From Xiphydria camelus (lineage: Eukaryota; Arthropoda; Insecta; Hymenoptera; Xiphydriidae), in assembly GCA_963678675.1 (NCBI GenBank), contig OY783191.1, positions 18,409,873 to 18,473,872 on the forward strand: a stretch of DNA of 64,000 bases, read 5' to 3'. Shown here piece after piece: positions 31,940 through 42,359 of the stretch. Every line of letters starts with the position of its first letter. Position 1 is the stretch's first letter. Position numbers and translations under genes: made by a program. Below the pieces are notes generated by a model. It saw nothing but the letters and a program-made list of their open reading frames with translations, was not told the DNA's origin and did no database searches.

Positions 31940-32930
31940 CGCCATTGCCATCAGGAACTCACACCGGGCGACGATGATCATCGGATGGCATTCTCCGAAA
32001 CGATGATGGAGAGAATTAATGTCGAACCTGGCCTGTCGGAGAGAATTTGTTTCACCGACGAATGTACTTTCTTCGCGGTACATGGACCTAATCGGCAAAA
32101 TATAAGATATTGGGCAAAGGAAAATCCCAGGATACTGTGGGACGTGAGGACCCAGCACCCTATTAAAGTGAACATCTGGGCTGGAATAATCGGTAACTGA
32201 ATCATAGGGCCAGTTATACTTCACGGAAATTTGAACGGCGAGATATATCTCAACCATCTGAGAGATGTCATAATACCGTCACTTCGAGCCATCGAAGAAG
32301 AAGTAAGTATCATTAGAATGCAGTCACGTTATTAGAGTCGCGTGGTAAACTACTGAACATCGACTATTTAAAATTAAGAGCGAGGGCTCTTTTGAAGCAC
32401 CCCTAAATTCAAATACTATTTTTTAAATTTCGTTCTTGTAATATTACGTACTTTGACGTTTCAAATTATTAAGCGAATCGTACGATGATGACTGAGTTTA
32501 AAAATCTGTGAATTAAATGTGTCATTTAATTTCTGTTAAAGATCGGAGCCGACGTGTATTTTCAACACGATGGCGCTCCCGCGCACTCGACGATACAAGT
32601 CCACGGATTCCTGGACGAGGAATTCCCTGACCGCTGGTTAGGCAGAAGGGGTCCAATTCCGTGGCCGCCGCGATCACCCGACCTGACGCCGATGGACTAT
32701 TTTTTCTGGGGCAACGTGAAGGAGCAATTACATAACGAGCCTCGCCAACTCCTGACCGCTGAGGACCTCCAACAAGAAATAACGAGGATTTGTCAAGCGA
32801 CCCCCCAGGAAGCGATCCAAAATGCAATCTCAGCATTTTACGACCGCTTGGGTTATTGCTTGGCTGAGCAAAAGGGAATCATTTCGAACATCTCCTGTAA
32901 AGATGAAGCAGCGGTGAGTTTTGCAGAAAA
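31940..32930 (+). pseudogene. Tc1/mariner-type transposase catalytic core, right arm
   Basis: Mirror copy of the left-arm gene, with exon 1 about 31,950-32,303 and exon 2 from 32,542. It shares the same C-terminal frameshift and the same missing N-terminus, so both defects predate the inverted duplication. It has its own damage: CGG changed to a TGA stop after GIIGN near 32,200, and Leu to His in YLNHLRDV. Catalytic Asp codons are kept. Confidence 0.88.
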
Positions 32931-34071
32931 TGTGATGATATAACAAGGATTTGCTTACATTCATATTGTCATTTTGGATAATTTTATTAACCTTTCACGG
33001 TCTTTCTGATGTTAAAGCTTTTCGTGTCCTCCGGGGGAGTTGATGCTCGTTGTCGCGATCTCAGCATTGCACGACCATTTGGATTATTGCTCGGCTGAAC
33101 AAGGAAATCATTTTGAACGTCTCCTGTAAAGATGAAGCAATGGTGAGTTTTTCAAAAAATGTTATGAAAAGGATTTGCTTAAATTCGTCGTATCCCTTTC
33201 CATAATTTTATTAACCTTTCGCGGTCTTTCTGATGTTACAGCTTTTCGTGTCCTCCGGGGGAGTTGATGCTCGTTGTCGCGATCTCAGCATTGCACGACC
33301 ATTTGGATTATTGCTCGGCTGAACAAGGAAATCATTTAGAACGTCTCCTGTAAAGATGAAGCAATGGTGAGTTCTGCTTGCTGGTGGCTTGCTGAAATAT
33401 TCAATATCATTGGTTAGCGGATGGTAATGTGAGTCATACTGGTAAATAAATACCTATACACTACATTCTATTTCTGTATGAATAATATCTTACGTTTCAT
33501 TTATTTCTAACTCATGAGCGGCACACCAATCGTCCTTCGTCTTTGGCACATTTCTCCATGGAGGCTGACGCACATTGTCGAACTCTTCCGTCATCCATTC
33601 GTTTAGGGTCGTCTTGCTTCGGCCATAGTCGAAGTGATTTCCATGAAGACTTCATCATTTTCTTTAATTCTACGAATAATTTTTGTATTATATTGCCTTT
33701 GTTAAGTATGAAGAAATTGAATGACTTCAAAACAATTCATTTTTGTTATTCCTCTCGATTTATCGTTACACTTACCCTACTCAAAAATCCTGAGAACTGC
33801 CTGGTCACTGTAATTTTCCACGTCGGTTCACTTGTCTCTTATCGTCACTCGTTAATTATTTTACATTTCTCCCAAGATTTATCGCTCTTCCTTCATTACT
33901 CCGATTTAACTGTATTTTTACTTTTTATTAATAAGCGCGTCCGAGGGTCGAAGTAAACGCGAAGGAAATCGTTTCGCGAATGGAAATATTTTATTAACTT
34001 TGAAAACCACGTTTTATTTCAAAAAAATACAATTACTCTGAAAAATTCCACTTTGTAAACAAACGTATGCG

Positions 34072-34744
34072 TTGTTGTGTTCCACGCCGGTCCTCGTTGG
34101 CAGTCCTCGTAGAAACCAGAGGGCAGGTCCGGCCCGTGGAGCGCTAAGGCGCTCTGCTCGAAAATGCGGGGAAAAGCGAGAAAATAAAAGACTAGGAAAC
34201 TGGTTCGATGATCACCGTATATTTCAGTCGTTGCACAACGTAGATAGAGAAGATTGATCTGCCGATTGAGCGTCGAAACGTCCTTTTTAGTAGCGTAAGC
34301 CCAGCCCCTCGGCCGGAGGAGGGCACCAATCGAAAAACGCTAATCGCGGATTGTTCAACGGTTTTTCTCCCTCCCATTCTGCACTCACACACTCGTGACG
34401 TGACTTCATGGAAGGGCGAATTTGGCGAAGTCGTTTATAAATCGGAAATGTTACGCGATATCGTTTACGTCTTCTCGAGTCGCCAAAACTCAGTCGCCGC
34501 AACGGAAGAAGGTGTTTATACCTGGCTGTTGATAGCCCTCGCGAACCGAGCTCACGGCGGCCGGAAGTTTATAAATCTCGCGGTAGACGGTACCCTAATA
34601 TTCGATACGCTCCGTGGGAGTTCACCCGTACGTTATTTTCCAGTATACAGAACAATTTGGCGTTTGAGTTTTACCGCCATAAATCCTAGAACTCTCGAGG
34701 ATTCTATCGATTCGGAATCGAGTCTAGTTGCGTACGCGACAGCG
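34072..34744. other. Segment present only in the right arm
   Basis: About 670 bases inserted in the right arm (or deleted from the left) between GTATGCGTTG and GTCAACCGCC. It is GC-richer and has a 136-codon plus frame (34,400-34,810) with no recognised family. No terminal repeats or TSD are obvious. Confidence 0.5.
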
Positions 34745-34937
34745 TCAACCGCCATACTTTCTCGTCTGCTAGGTGGCTGCACCCTAGGGAACTTCTGTCG
34801 CGACGATTGACGTCTGCCGGCGATCGACAGAGCCAATCGTTCGGCGTCCTTGCGTCTCCGACCAATAGCGGACAACCTAGAGTCTACAAATCGCTACGTA
34901 CCATATCGTCCTATGTATACAACATACGTGGAGACCC

Positions 34938-35602
34938 GGTATATGTTTGGCACAGTTTGCGTAGTCAGTGGTGATCATCGCATAAATCTCCTTCCTTTTC
35001 AATTTAGCATATCTTGCAAACCAGGTGAGATACGTTGAATTGCTATTTATCATTTTCTTCAGAAACAATCCGAAATAAACGATGGTATAATTTAAAAAAT
35101 GTTTAATTGCAAATTTCTATGTAAATTCAAGCATTTAAAACTTTAAAAATCAATCATGTGTAATCAACAATGAAAAACAAAATTTGGTTTCGCTAGGAAA
35201 AATGACGAGATTTTTCTAAATGGGTTACAAAAAAAGAAATTACAAAAATCTTAATTTTTGGATTTGTTATGAATATTTGAACATTTCAACTCATCTGGAG
35301 GTCCTAGCTTCTTAGGCGTTGAAGATAGGGCAAAAAGTGTAATAGCTTTTTTGTAGATAATTTTATTACCTACAACTTTTGTCTTAACTATTTTTCAATA
35401 GGTCACGTAGTTTTCAAAATATTAGCGAAGAACCGATTTTTTCAACAATAAATAATTTTTTTACACACTTGGCCGGGGGGGGGGGGGTTCTTCTTTTAAT
35501 ATGTTCCCTCCATTAATAACATCAAAACACACCTTTTCCCAAGTTTTCGCCATTATGTCTCATTTTTCGATTTAAACGGAAATTTGACTGGACTACTCTG
35601 GG
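34938..35602. repeat. Right arm of long inverted repeat B
   Basis: Inverse of 16,234-16,883. It differs by small indels and a longer G-run near 35,475. No coding. Confidence 0.85.
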
Positions 35603-35731
35603 TACTACTACAGTACAAACATTTTAGAAATGTTTTTTAGTTTTTAAAGTTCAGCGTTAGTCACCGACGACTGTCGCGGTCCGAATGAAAAGTTTAGTAT
35701 CAATCACGCTCAAGATTTCTATTAACCCTTA

Positions 35732-36386
35732 AGGCCCTTGCACACTGGACGCGTCAAGCGCCAAGCGTCGAGCAGCAACCAATGAACGCAGAGATATCTC
35801 GTACGTGACGCTTGACGCTTCCCAAAAATTGAACGGTGTTGGATTTTGGGCTAGCAGCGAGCAGCGGCCTAGTTACACCCGTGCTCACGGATGTAACGGA
35901 TTCTGTCGCTGGTGACTTTTTTAAATGTTATTTTTAAACGTACTAACCAATGAACAATTAATTCTCATGCCCTCATTATCTATGGTGGCGTCTACTCTCG
36001 TTAATGAAAGCATTAATCATTGGTTAGTACGTTTAAAAATAACATTTTAAAACAGTCACCAGCGACAGAATCCGTGAGCACGGGTGTACAAACTAGCCTA
36101 ACCTCGCATTTGGTTCAGATTGGGTTTGATATTTTACGTCGATTAACATTTCATGTGCAAAAATGAAAAAAGAACAACCAGCGATGGAGATATAAAATTG
36201 CCAAAATGATTAATTTTCGTTTCCATGCGAAGTCTTCTACTTGGGTAATAGTACATTACGAACATGTCAAGGTTGTGGTTTTGGCACGCTGAGCGATCAG
36301 TGTGAACGGTCACCAATTCAAGCAGCAAGCAGCAAGCGCTCGCTGTTCGACGCTTGGTGCTTGACGCGTCCAGTGTGCAAGGGCCT
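35732..36386. mobile_element. PIF/Harbinger-like MITE, AGGCCCTTGCACACTGGACG ends
   Basis: TTA, AGGCCCTTGCACACTGGACG, and at the other end CGTCCAGTGTGCAAGGGCCT, TTA. Inner arms extend through CGTCAAGCGCCAAGCGTCGA. Cleanly splits the CCC-TTA-GCGGCC end of the host element. It contains a GTAC-family MITE (35,877-36,085). Confidence 0.85.
35877..36085. mobile_element. GTAC-family palindromic MITE, copy 3
   Basis: ACCCGTGCTCACGG..GATTCTGTCGCTGGTGAC with inverse at the right end, then GTAC. The left flank is TTAC rather than GTAC. An extra ATGTAACG lies near the left end. Confidence 0.82.
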
Positions 36387-37059
36387 TTAGCGGCCACACG
36401 GGGTGACTACCCAGGTAGCACACTGACGTTAGAATAACGTCTCAGACGTCATTTTTTGGTCAGTATAGGGTTTCAGACGTCAGTTGTCGTAATATTAACG
36501 TCGCAGGGACGTCATATTTACGACGTACCTTGGACGTCAAAATTCAACGTCTTTTTGACGGAACTTTTCCGTCATTTTTAATGACGAACAAGACTTAGAA
36601 AAATTTCCGTCTCCTGCATATATAGGGACTTTAAAATTTATTTGTGAATAAATGGACAAAAATTGTAATTTGTTCAATTATTAAATCAATAAATTATTTC
36701 ATTTAGTCTCCAGAGTATGTTGAGCAAGTTATAAACTATACTGTTTATTAAAAAGCACAGATTATTAAAGTAAATGAAAGACAATTAATGTAGGATAAAT
36801 AAACATTCATATAATTATTTATTTATTTATATTTATTTATTATTTATTTCTTGCATAGACATGCAAGAATATTTATCAAAAGACAATCATAAATTAGGAA
36901 AATGTTGAGAAAAGAATAATACAATTATAAAATCTTATTTTTTCACGCTCTTTCTTATTGAAAAGTAATATACATTTATTCATCAAACTTTATATGACCA
37001 CTAATACATAGTAATAATATTCTTAACCACAGGAGCGTGCAGCAGATGAGGACTCGAGG

Positions 37060-37131
37060 ACACCGACCGATCAACGAAGTTAAGCAGCGAAAAGTGCGGA
37101 CACTAGCTGGATGGGTGACCGCTCACGATGA
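37060..37131 (+). ncRNA. 5S rRNA-derived sequence
   Basis: CCGATCAACGAAGTTAAGC and TAGCTGGATGGGTGACCGC correspond to the box A and box C parts of the internal control region of eukaryotic 5S rRNA (known form: CCGATCACCGAAGTTAAGC and TTGGATGGGTGACCGC). Flanks do not continue as a complete 5S gene. It is a fragment carried by the ACGTC element, either a 5S pseudogene or the head of a 5S-derived SINE. A shorter copy is at 47,542-47,590. Confidence 0.75.
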
Positions 37132-37141
37132 AAAGATATAC

Positions 37142-37352
37142 ACTCGGTGTCTCGGATTCTGTCGCTGGTGACTTTTTTAAATGTTATTTTTAAACGTACT
37201 AATCAATGGATTAATCAATTCTCATGCTTTTATTAACGAGAGTAGACACTACCGTAGCTAATGAGGGCATGAGAATTAATTGTTCATTGGTTAGTACGTT
37301 TAAAAATAACATTAAAAAAAAGTCACCAGCGACATAATCCAAGACGCCGGGT
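37142..37352. mobile_element. GTAC-family palindromic MITE, copy 4
   Basis: Same core as the other copies with changed ends: ACTCGGTGTCTCGGATTCTG at the left and an inverse ending CGCCGGGT. Flanks ATAC and GTAC. It lies next to the 5S-like piece in both ACGTC elements. Confidence 0.82.
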
Positions 37353-37747
37353 GTACGTCAGACCTAACCTTTTAGAACCGTCATTTTTTTCGTCTTCACA
37401 ACGTACGGTAGAACGTCATTATTACGTGATTTGTCTGACGTCGTGTGGATGTGCAATTAAGCCGTCTTGGCGACGTTAAAATGACGTCATATTTTTCGTC
37501 ATCTGACGTCAGAACTGACCTTCAAAAAACGTCATTTCGACGTTAGTGTGCTACCTGGGTAGTTACCCCAGACTCAGAAAAAGTGAAATTAGAGATCTAA
37601 AACCTTTGAAATAGGGACCGTGCAAGGCGAATAGAGCGCCATCTGAAAGTGTTGTGTAAAGTAATTGGGAAGAATTTAACAAGCGCATAAAGGGCAGTTG
37701 CAGTGAAATTCCTTTTTATTAATTAAAATTAAATATTGTTTTGTAAA

Positions 37748-37962
37748 ATGCCATCCTCGAAAAAAACCTGTTGCATCAAAGGTTGCTCAAATACACCAGA
37801 TCGTGTACGAAATATTAATCCATCAGTAAAATTCTATTTCTTTCCTACAAGTAGTGTTCACTTGCCATGGAAGAATCACACAAGCGTGTAAAGTGGATTA
37901 ATGCAGTTAAAAATTGCATTAATCCACTGCTAGAGTATTCTGATAATATATATAGGTGATAT
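37748..37962 (+). pseudogene. THAP-domain exon of a P-like transposase
   Basis: ATG 37,748 opens MPSSKKTCCIKGCSNTPDRV with the first Cys pair (C-x3-C), then SVKFYFFPTSS, matching the Phe-Pro core of THAP fingers. A one-base shift after HLPW moves the frame to EESHKRVKWINAVKN, corresponding to the Trp helix of THAP. The C-terminal Cys-x2-His pair is not found. Broken DNA-binding domain of a P-type transposase. Confidence 0.72.
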
Positions 37963-38401
37963 ACAGTAAGTTAAGTAAGAGCGTGTACAGAGTTATTCAT
38001 AAAAAAATGTATTCAACAATGTTTTTTCCAAATCATACATTTTTGGCATGTTCCAAGGCAATGCGCAATTATGTTAATGAGTTCAATCACCCACCAGCAT
38101 CAATAATCGCTTGGTATCTCCGAGGCATACTATCCACTAAATTTTCGGCGTATTCGCGGGGAAGTATCTTCCATATGCGTCGAATTTCTCAGGATACATA
38201 CATCAAGCAGAAGCTTCGAGGAAAACGTGTCTTCACTGTGAATTCACTGTGAAGCAGCTATCCTGAAAAATTCAACGCATTTGGAAGGCACTTCCCCACG
38301 AATACGCCGAAAATTTGGTGGATAGTATGCCTCAGAGGTGCAAAGCGATTATTGATGCTGGATAATTGCGCATTACCTTGAAACATGTCAAACGTATGTA
38401 C

Positions 38402-38612
38402 ACCCGTGCTCACGGAATCTGTCGCTGGTGACTTTTTTTAAATGTTATTTTTAAACGTACTAACCAATGATTAATCAATCCTCGTGCTTTCATTAACGAG
38501 AGTAGACGTCACCGTAGCTAATGAGGGCATGAGAATTAATTGTTCACTGGTTAGTACGTTTAAAAATAAGGTTTAAAAAAAGTCACCAGCGACAGATTCC
38601 GTGAGCACGGGT
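38402..38612. mobile_element. GTAC-family palindromic MITE, copy 5
   Basis: GTAC, ACCCGTGCTCACGGAATCTG, inverse end, GTAT. The arms are nearly identical to copy 2 (24,426-24,635). Confidence 0.85.
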
Positions 38613-39214
38613 GTATGTGGAAAAAAAAATTATTGAATAAATTTTTTATGAATAACGCCGTACACGCTCTCACTTAACTTACTGTACTTACCACAACCTT
38701 TACATCATAAGTATTTGATACCCTGGTTTGAGTTACAACTTTACAGGTTATAACGATCTCTCCGTTTTCGGTGTCATCTGTCTCTATTACATTAAGTACA
38801 TGACCCGATTCAAATAATTTTTGTCCTTTGACATTATTTTGACCTCGTATGAGGTGGTTTTGGAGAGAGATTGGCCGAAAGCCATACTTAATAATTCTGA
38901 TCATTTTTATAAATTCTCTAATAGCGTTACACTGTAAATTTATTCCCAAAAAGTACCTATTTCAGTCGTGTGGTCGCGCGCACATCGGCGAATACACTGC
39001 CCTCTATAGCTCGTGCACGGTCCCTATTGATACAAGGAACGACATCTGCCGGTAGTAGACAAGTGTGAGATGTGAATCCATTACATAGGAAGCCGAAAAA
39101 ACGCGTGGCGGCGCTTTGAATGTTCGTTTTCTCGGCGTGGGGTAACTAGTTACCCCAGTGTGGCCACAATCATTGCTCGGCACAGATATTGTTTTTTTCA
39201 AATCGACTTGTTCG

Positions 39215-39755
39215 TCGTGTCAATGAGGTTGGCTGGGCAAAACTGAAGCAGATTGCGCCACCGAGCCAAACACATGCGGGCAAATTTAAACGGTTATAAT
39301 ACATTATTAATGCTGCACTAATGTGACTGGTAAAAAAATTGGTAAAAATGAATTACTGTGATTTGAAAGTGGAGCAGTTGAAGGAATTATTAGTTGGTCT
39401 TAAAGCCAAAACTGGTGGAAGAAAACAAGATTTGATTGAAAGGTATTTTGATAATATCTGAATTCCATGCCTACTATGAAGTAGGCTGCCATATTGATAT
39501 ATCGATACCATCGATACCTTACTTTGAAAATTTCGTAAGTGCAATTTTTGAAAAAAATGCCATTTATAGCTTACTGTTTTCAGATTTTAAACCTTAACAT
39601 AGTAAGTTATAAATGGCATTTTTGTCAAAAATTGCACTTCGAGGTTTTCAAAGCAAGGGGTGTCGATATTTCAAATCAGGCGGTCAAAAAGGGTGTTTAG
39701 CTCGGTGGCGCCGAAGTTTACTTCCTCGACCACCAGCCAACCTCATAGACAAAAT
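39215..39755 (+). mobile_element. TIR element carrying a SAP-domain exon
   Basis: TGTCAATGAGGTTGGCTGG at the left and CCAGCCAACCTCATAGACA at the right. The arms also share GCGCCACCGAGC and its inverse (about 39,262 and 39,700). Inside is the 37-codon SAP exon and a second palindrome at about 39,504-39,665 (arms with AAGTGCAATTTTTGA and AAATGCCATTTATA). Confidence 0.6.
39348..39461 (+). CDS. SAP-domain peptide (37 residues)
   Basis: ATG 39,348 to TGA 39,459 reads MNYCDLKVEQLKELLVGLKA and then KTGGRKQDLIERYFDNI. This fits the SAP motif (helix LKVxxLKxxL, a Gly turn, then Gly-Arg-Lys-x-x-Leu-Ile-Glu-Arg), a DNA-binding helix-extended-loop-helix. It is a complete, undamaged short frame. I infer that it is the first exon of the autonomous partner of this TIR element, since the frame ends right after the domain. 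It could instead be translated alone. Confidence 0.62.
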   Translation: MNYCDLKVEQLKELLVGLKAKTGGRKQDLIERYFDNI

Positions 39756-39759
39756 GAAG

Positions 39760-40680
39760 GTAAGTTTTTGATATTCTAGTAAAAAAAATTTTTTTCAATC
39801 CTAGTCGTTATGGAATTCTGTCTGTTCATATGAAATAATTCAGTTTCATTTTTATATGATATTGTTCATTGAATAAATCTAGTGTACGTTCATTGTAGGA
39901 TAACACGTGGGTTCTAGGTTATGAAAATACGATGTATAAACTTAGTTTCATATATATGAACAATTTTTATGTCTCAAATGCCCATAAATAAAAAAATTGA
40001 CAAGATACTTTCCAAACAATTTTTTGACTGAAAAAGTTCCGCGTCTACATGTGAGAAGTGAAATAGATTTTTTTCGGTTGATTAGTGCGTGTTGGCTTTT
40101 TTGTCATCTATTCCCGCGTAAGAATGTATACGTGTCCACGGGGATAGTATACTTTCTCTTTCGAATGAACGAATACAATAATATTCGTGTACACGTGGGG
40201 CGCGCGCGTATTCATTCAAACGCATGATATCTACATTTTTTCGAACATATTACTTTATGTATAAATACATATTATCGTATAAAACACAAAAAAGGCAAAT
40301 TTTATGATTTGTAATTTTTTTAATTTTTCTCTCCAGTAATTTTCCAAAATAAATATACTTTTTGAATGATCGGCGGATACTGTTATTTTTTATGGTAGTG
40401 GTATATGTTGTGCGTACAATCCTAAAAGTTTAGCCCTTAATATTGAAAAACGGCGAATAATATACGAATATACGAATATAATACGAATAGAAGTAATGAA
40501 TTTTTTTCTGAAAAAAAGCCATTTTTGCTGAATTTTCACATATATGACCAGTTTTTAGAACGCCATCTATAAATTAACTGATAAAAATCATTAGAAATGT
40601 TGAAGAACTCTTCAACAAACATGAAACAGTCGGTTAGAAGTCTTATAAAACACCCATATGTCTTGTACAACTAGGTTTTT
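39760..40680. other. AT-rich interior of the third TTAA element
   Basis: No recognised gene or RNA. The 76-codon frame at 39,997-40,227 has no family resemblance. Confidence 0.4.
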
Positions 40681-41165
40681 CAGCGTGGGGTAATGAGTTA
40701 CCCCATGTAGCCGCTATGTAGCCTGGCTGAGGTGTGGCCGCTAAGGGTTAATGCCGCAAAACACGTTTTCGCGGCTTACGCTGCCGTACAGTGCAACCAC
40801 TCTTGTGGAAATCTTTCTCATACCACGGATGTATAACCGCGGTCAGCTCTTCCGTACCGAAAGGGTTAAAAAATATTTTCAGAAATTACGCTCGTTTGAG
40901 AGATATAGGTATGCTACTGTTCACGGTGATTCAAATACCTTATGTACAATGGATCAATTTCTTCTGAAAAGATTAAGCATGTTTGATTAATATTAAATGT
41001 CTGAATTAATCCCTTTAAAGAAGAAATTGTAATTACAAAGACACAATAAGAAACAGATGAAGGATTTAAGACGAGTACCTACTACGATTGATGTTATCTA
41101 AGTTATAAAAGGTAGCCAAAGTGTAAATAAAATTAATACCAGGTTTAAAAATGTATGAATTTTGC

Positions 41166-41215
<50 letters not shown>

Positions 41216-41296
41216 CTAACAAAATCATGTGAAATATTTAATCCAGTTTATGAAATTCGTGGGTTCTTTGTAATTGAAATTTCCGTATCACTAGTA

Positions 41297-42267
41297 GAGT
41301 AAAATCGGTATATATGGAATAGTCGGGTAATATGGAACTTCCCATAACTTTTAATCAGGTAGCTCAATCTCTTAAATAACGGCCATATTAGAAAACTTGT
41401 TATAACTGTATAGTCCCGCTGCAAAACAAAATTGGCGCCAAACGCTACCAACGCTGGAAAATGTGAGGTTATGATTTCGATGTATTCACAGTTTGTGCAC
41501 GGTGTCAATTAAAATTGTTTTATGACTACCCTTTGGGAAAATAAATTTGTTTGAAAGCACGGTAAGTTTGTTTAGGCATAAGGCAGTAGAAATCTTGACG
41601 ATTTGAATCGGTATTTTTCATAATAACAAATAGAGCATTATTTTTGTTTTCATTTCGGAACGCGGGTAATATGGATTATTGTCGCCTCAAGTTCCTCCGA
41701 CTCACAATTTGCACCAGTTGTTGATGATTCATCTGATGAGGACCTGTCATTGAGCTGCTATACCAAAAAGCCAACCAGTGATGATGTGGAATGTATTTTT
41801 TGCCAAGAAAACTTTTCCATGAGCCGAAGTAGAGAAATATGGGTGATGTGTGTAATCTGCAATGGATGGGCTCACGAAGCATGCACCAGTGCAGAAAAAG
41901 ATGTTTTTGTTTGCGATTTCTGCAATTCCTAGTGTTCTAAAATAAAAATATCATTTTAGCGAAGCATTTTGCGTATATTAGCTCTATTCCATGACCATTC
42001 TACCATATACATTCCACTACATTCCACCATTCTACATATGACCATTCCATATTTCCCTCCATTTTTTTTATCGACCCAAAATGCATTTCTTTTTTAATAT
42101 TTCTCTGAAATTACCGAATACGATTTTATATTCAATTTAGTATCTGATACTGTTTGGAGATACTTAAAACTTATTATTCACAAAATATTGCAGCTCCAAA
42201 CAGATAAGTTTCTACGTTATTAGGTACTCTACAAGTGATTGCTATTCCATATATACCGACTTTACTC
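41297..42267 (+). mobile_element. pogo/Tigger-like element relic
   Basis: GAGTAAAATCGGTATATATG with GAATAG at the left and CTATTCCATATATACCGACT with TTACTC at the right. The remaining coding part is the C-terminal finger described next. The DDE core and HTH are gone. Confidence 0.65.
41690..41932 (+). pseudogene. pogo-type transposase C-terminus with PHD-like finger
   Basis: An acidic run (SSSSDSQFAPVVDDSSDEDL) leads into VECIFCQENFSMSRSREIW, CVICNGWAHEAC and VFVCDFCNS-stop. The C-x2-C ... W-x2-C-x2-C-x-x-W-x-H-x2-C ... C-x2-C pattern is the zinc finger often found at the end of pogo/DDE_1 transposases. The stop is natural (41,930-41,932). Confidence 0.72.
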
Positions 42268-42359
42268 TGTTGATTTCTGTATCCGCAATTTTTAACAATT
42301 ATAATCAATAAAAATAAACAAATGTTGAACCTGGTATTAACTTTATTTTAACTTTCATT

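Larger units (their letters stand above)
29606..34918. repeat. Giant head-to-head inverted duplication (arms about 2.3 kb)
   Basis: 29,606-31,915 is mirrored by 31,940-34,918, centred near 31,927. Arm identity is very high: coding segments, intron, three C-terminal repeats and the leader with CGAAACGATTTCC all match. The right arm has an extra segment of about 670 bases (about 34,072-34,744). The arms encode the same Tc1/mariner transposase pointing away from the centre. Confidence 0.9.
36410..37559. mobile_element. ACGTC-rich TIR element, copy 1
   Basis: Ends CCCAGGTAGCACACTGACGT and inverse, flanked by TA. Without the insert the host sequence is the palindrome GGGGTGACTAGTTACCCC, so TA was duplicated. 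Subterminal zones are dense in ACGTC/GACGT. Inside are a segment shared with 46,780-47,060 and 56,880-57,076, a 5S rRNA-like piece and a GTAC-family MITE. No transposase. Confidence 0.85.
37614..39024 (+). mobile_element. P-like element, internally rearranged
   Basis: GGGACCGTGCA at the left and TGCACGGTCCC at the right. It encodes a THAP-type exon just inside the left end, the organisation of P-element transposases. Internally, 38,050-38,165 and 38,275-38,385 are inverse copies (TCAATAATCGCTTGGTATCT and partner), and a GTAC-family MITE sits at 38,402-38,612. No RNase H-like catalytic region is seen. The expected 8-base duplication is not visible. Confidence 0.65.
35726..40747. mobile_element. 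Third TTAA element, CCCTTAGCGGCCACAC ends
   Basis: TTAACCCTT (split by a nested MITE) then AGCGGCCACACGGGGT on the left, and GGTGTGGCCGCTAAGGG TTAA on the right. piggyBac-type TSD. It hosts four insertions: the MITE at 35,732, the ACGTC element at 36,410, the P-like element at 37,614 and the SAP-exon TIR element at about 39,215. A palindromic motif GGGGTRACTAGTTACCCC occurs near both ends and at about 39,124. No transposase of its own remains. Confidence 0.7.
16047..40865. mobile_element. Outermost TTAA-flanked element of the nested block (24.8 kb)
   Basis: TTAA then CCCTTTCGGTAC at 16,047-16,058, and GTACCGAAAGGG then TTAA at 40,854-40,869. A perfect 12-base inverted repeat with TTAA on both sides fits piggyBac. 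Subterminal GCCGC-rich sequence is present at both ends. Almost all the length is later insertions. No empty site is visible here, so the pairing of ends this far apart is an inference. The alternative is two unrelated ends of one family. Confidence 0.5.

Noticed and set aside
37614..39024. Bacterial or viral origin of any part of the window
   Set aside because: THAP, PKD, 5S and spliced transposon genes are eukaryotic; no prokaryotic gene organisation is present.
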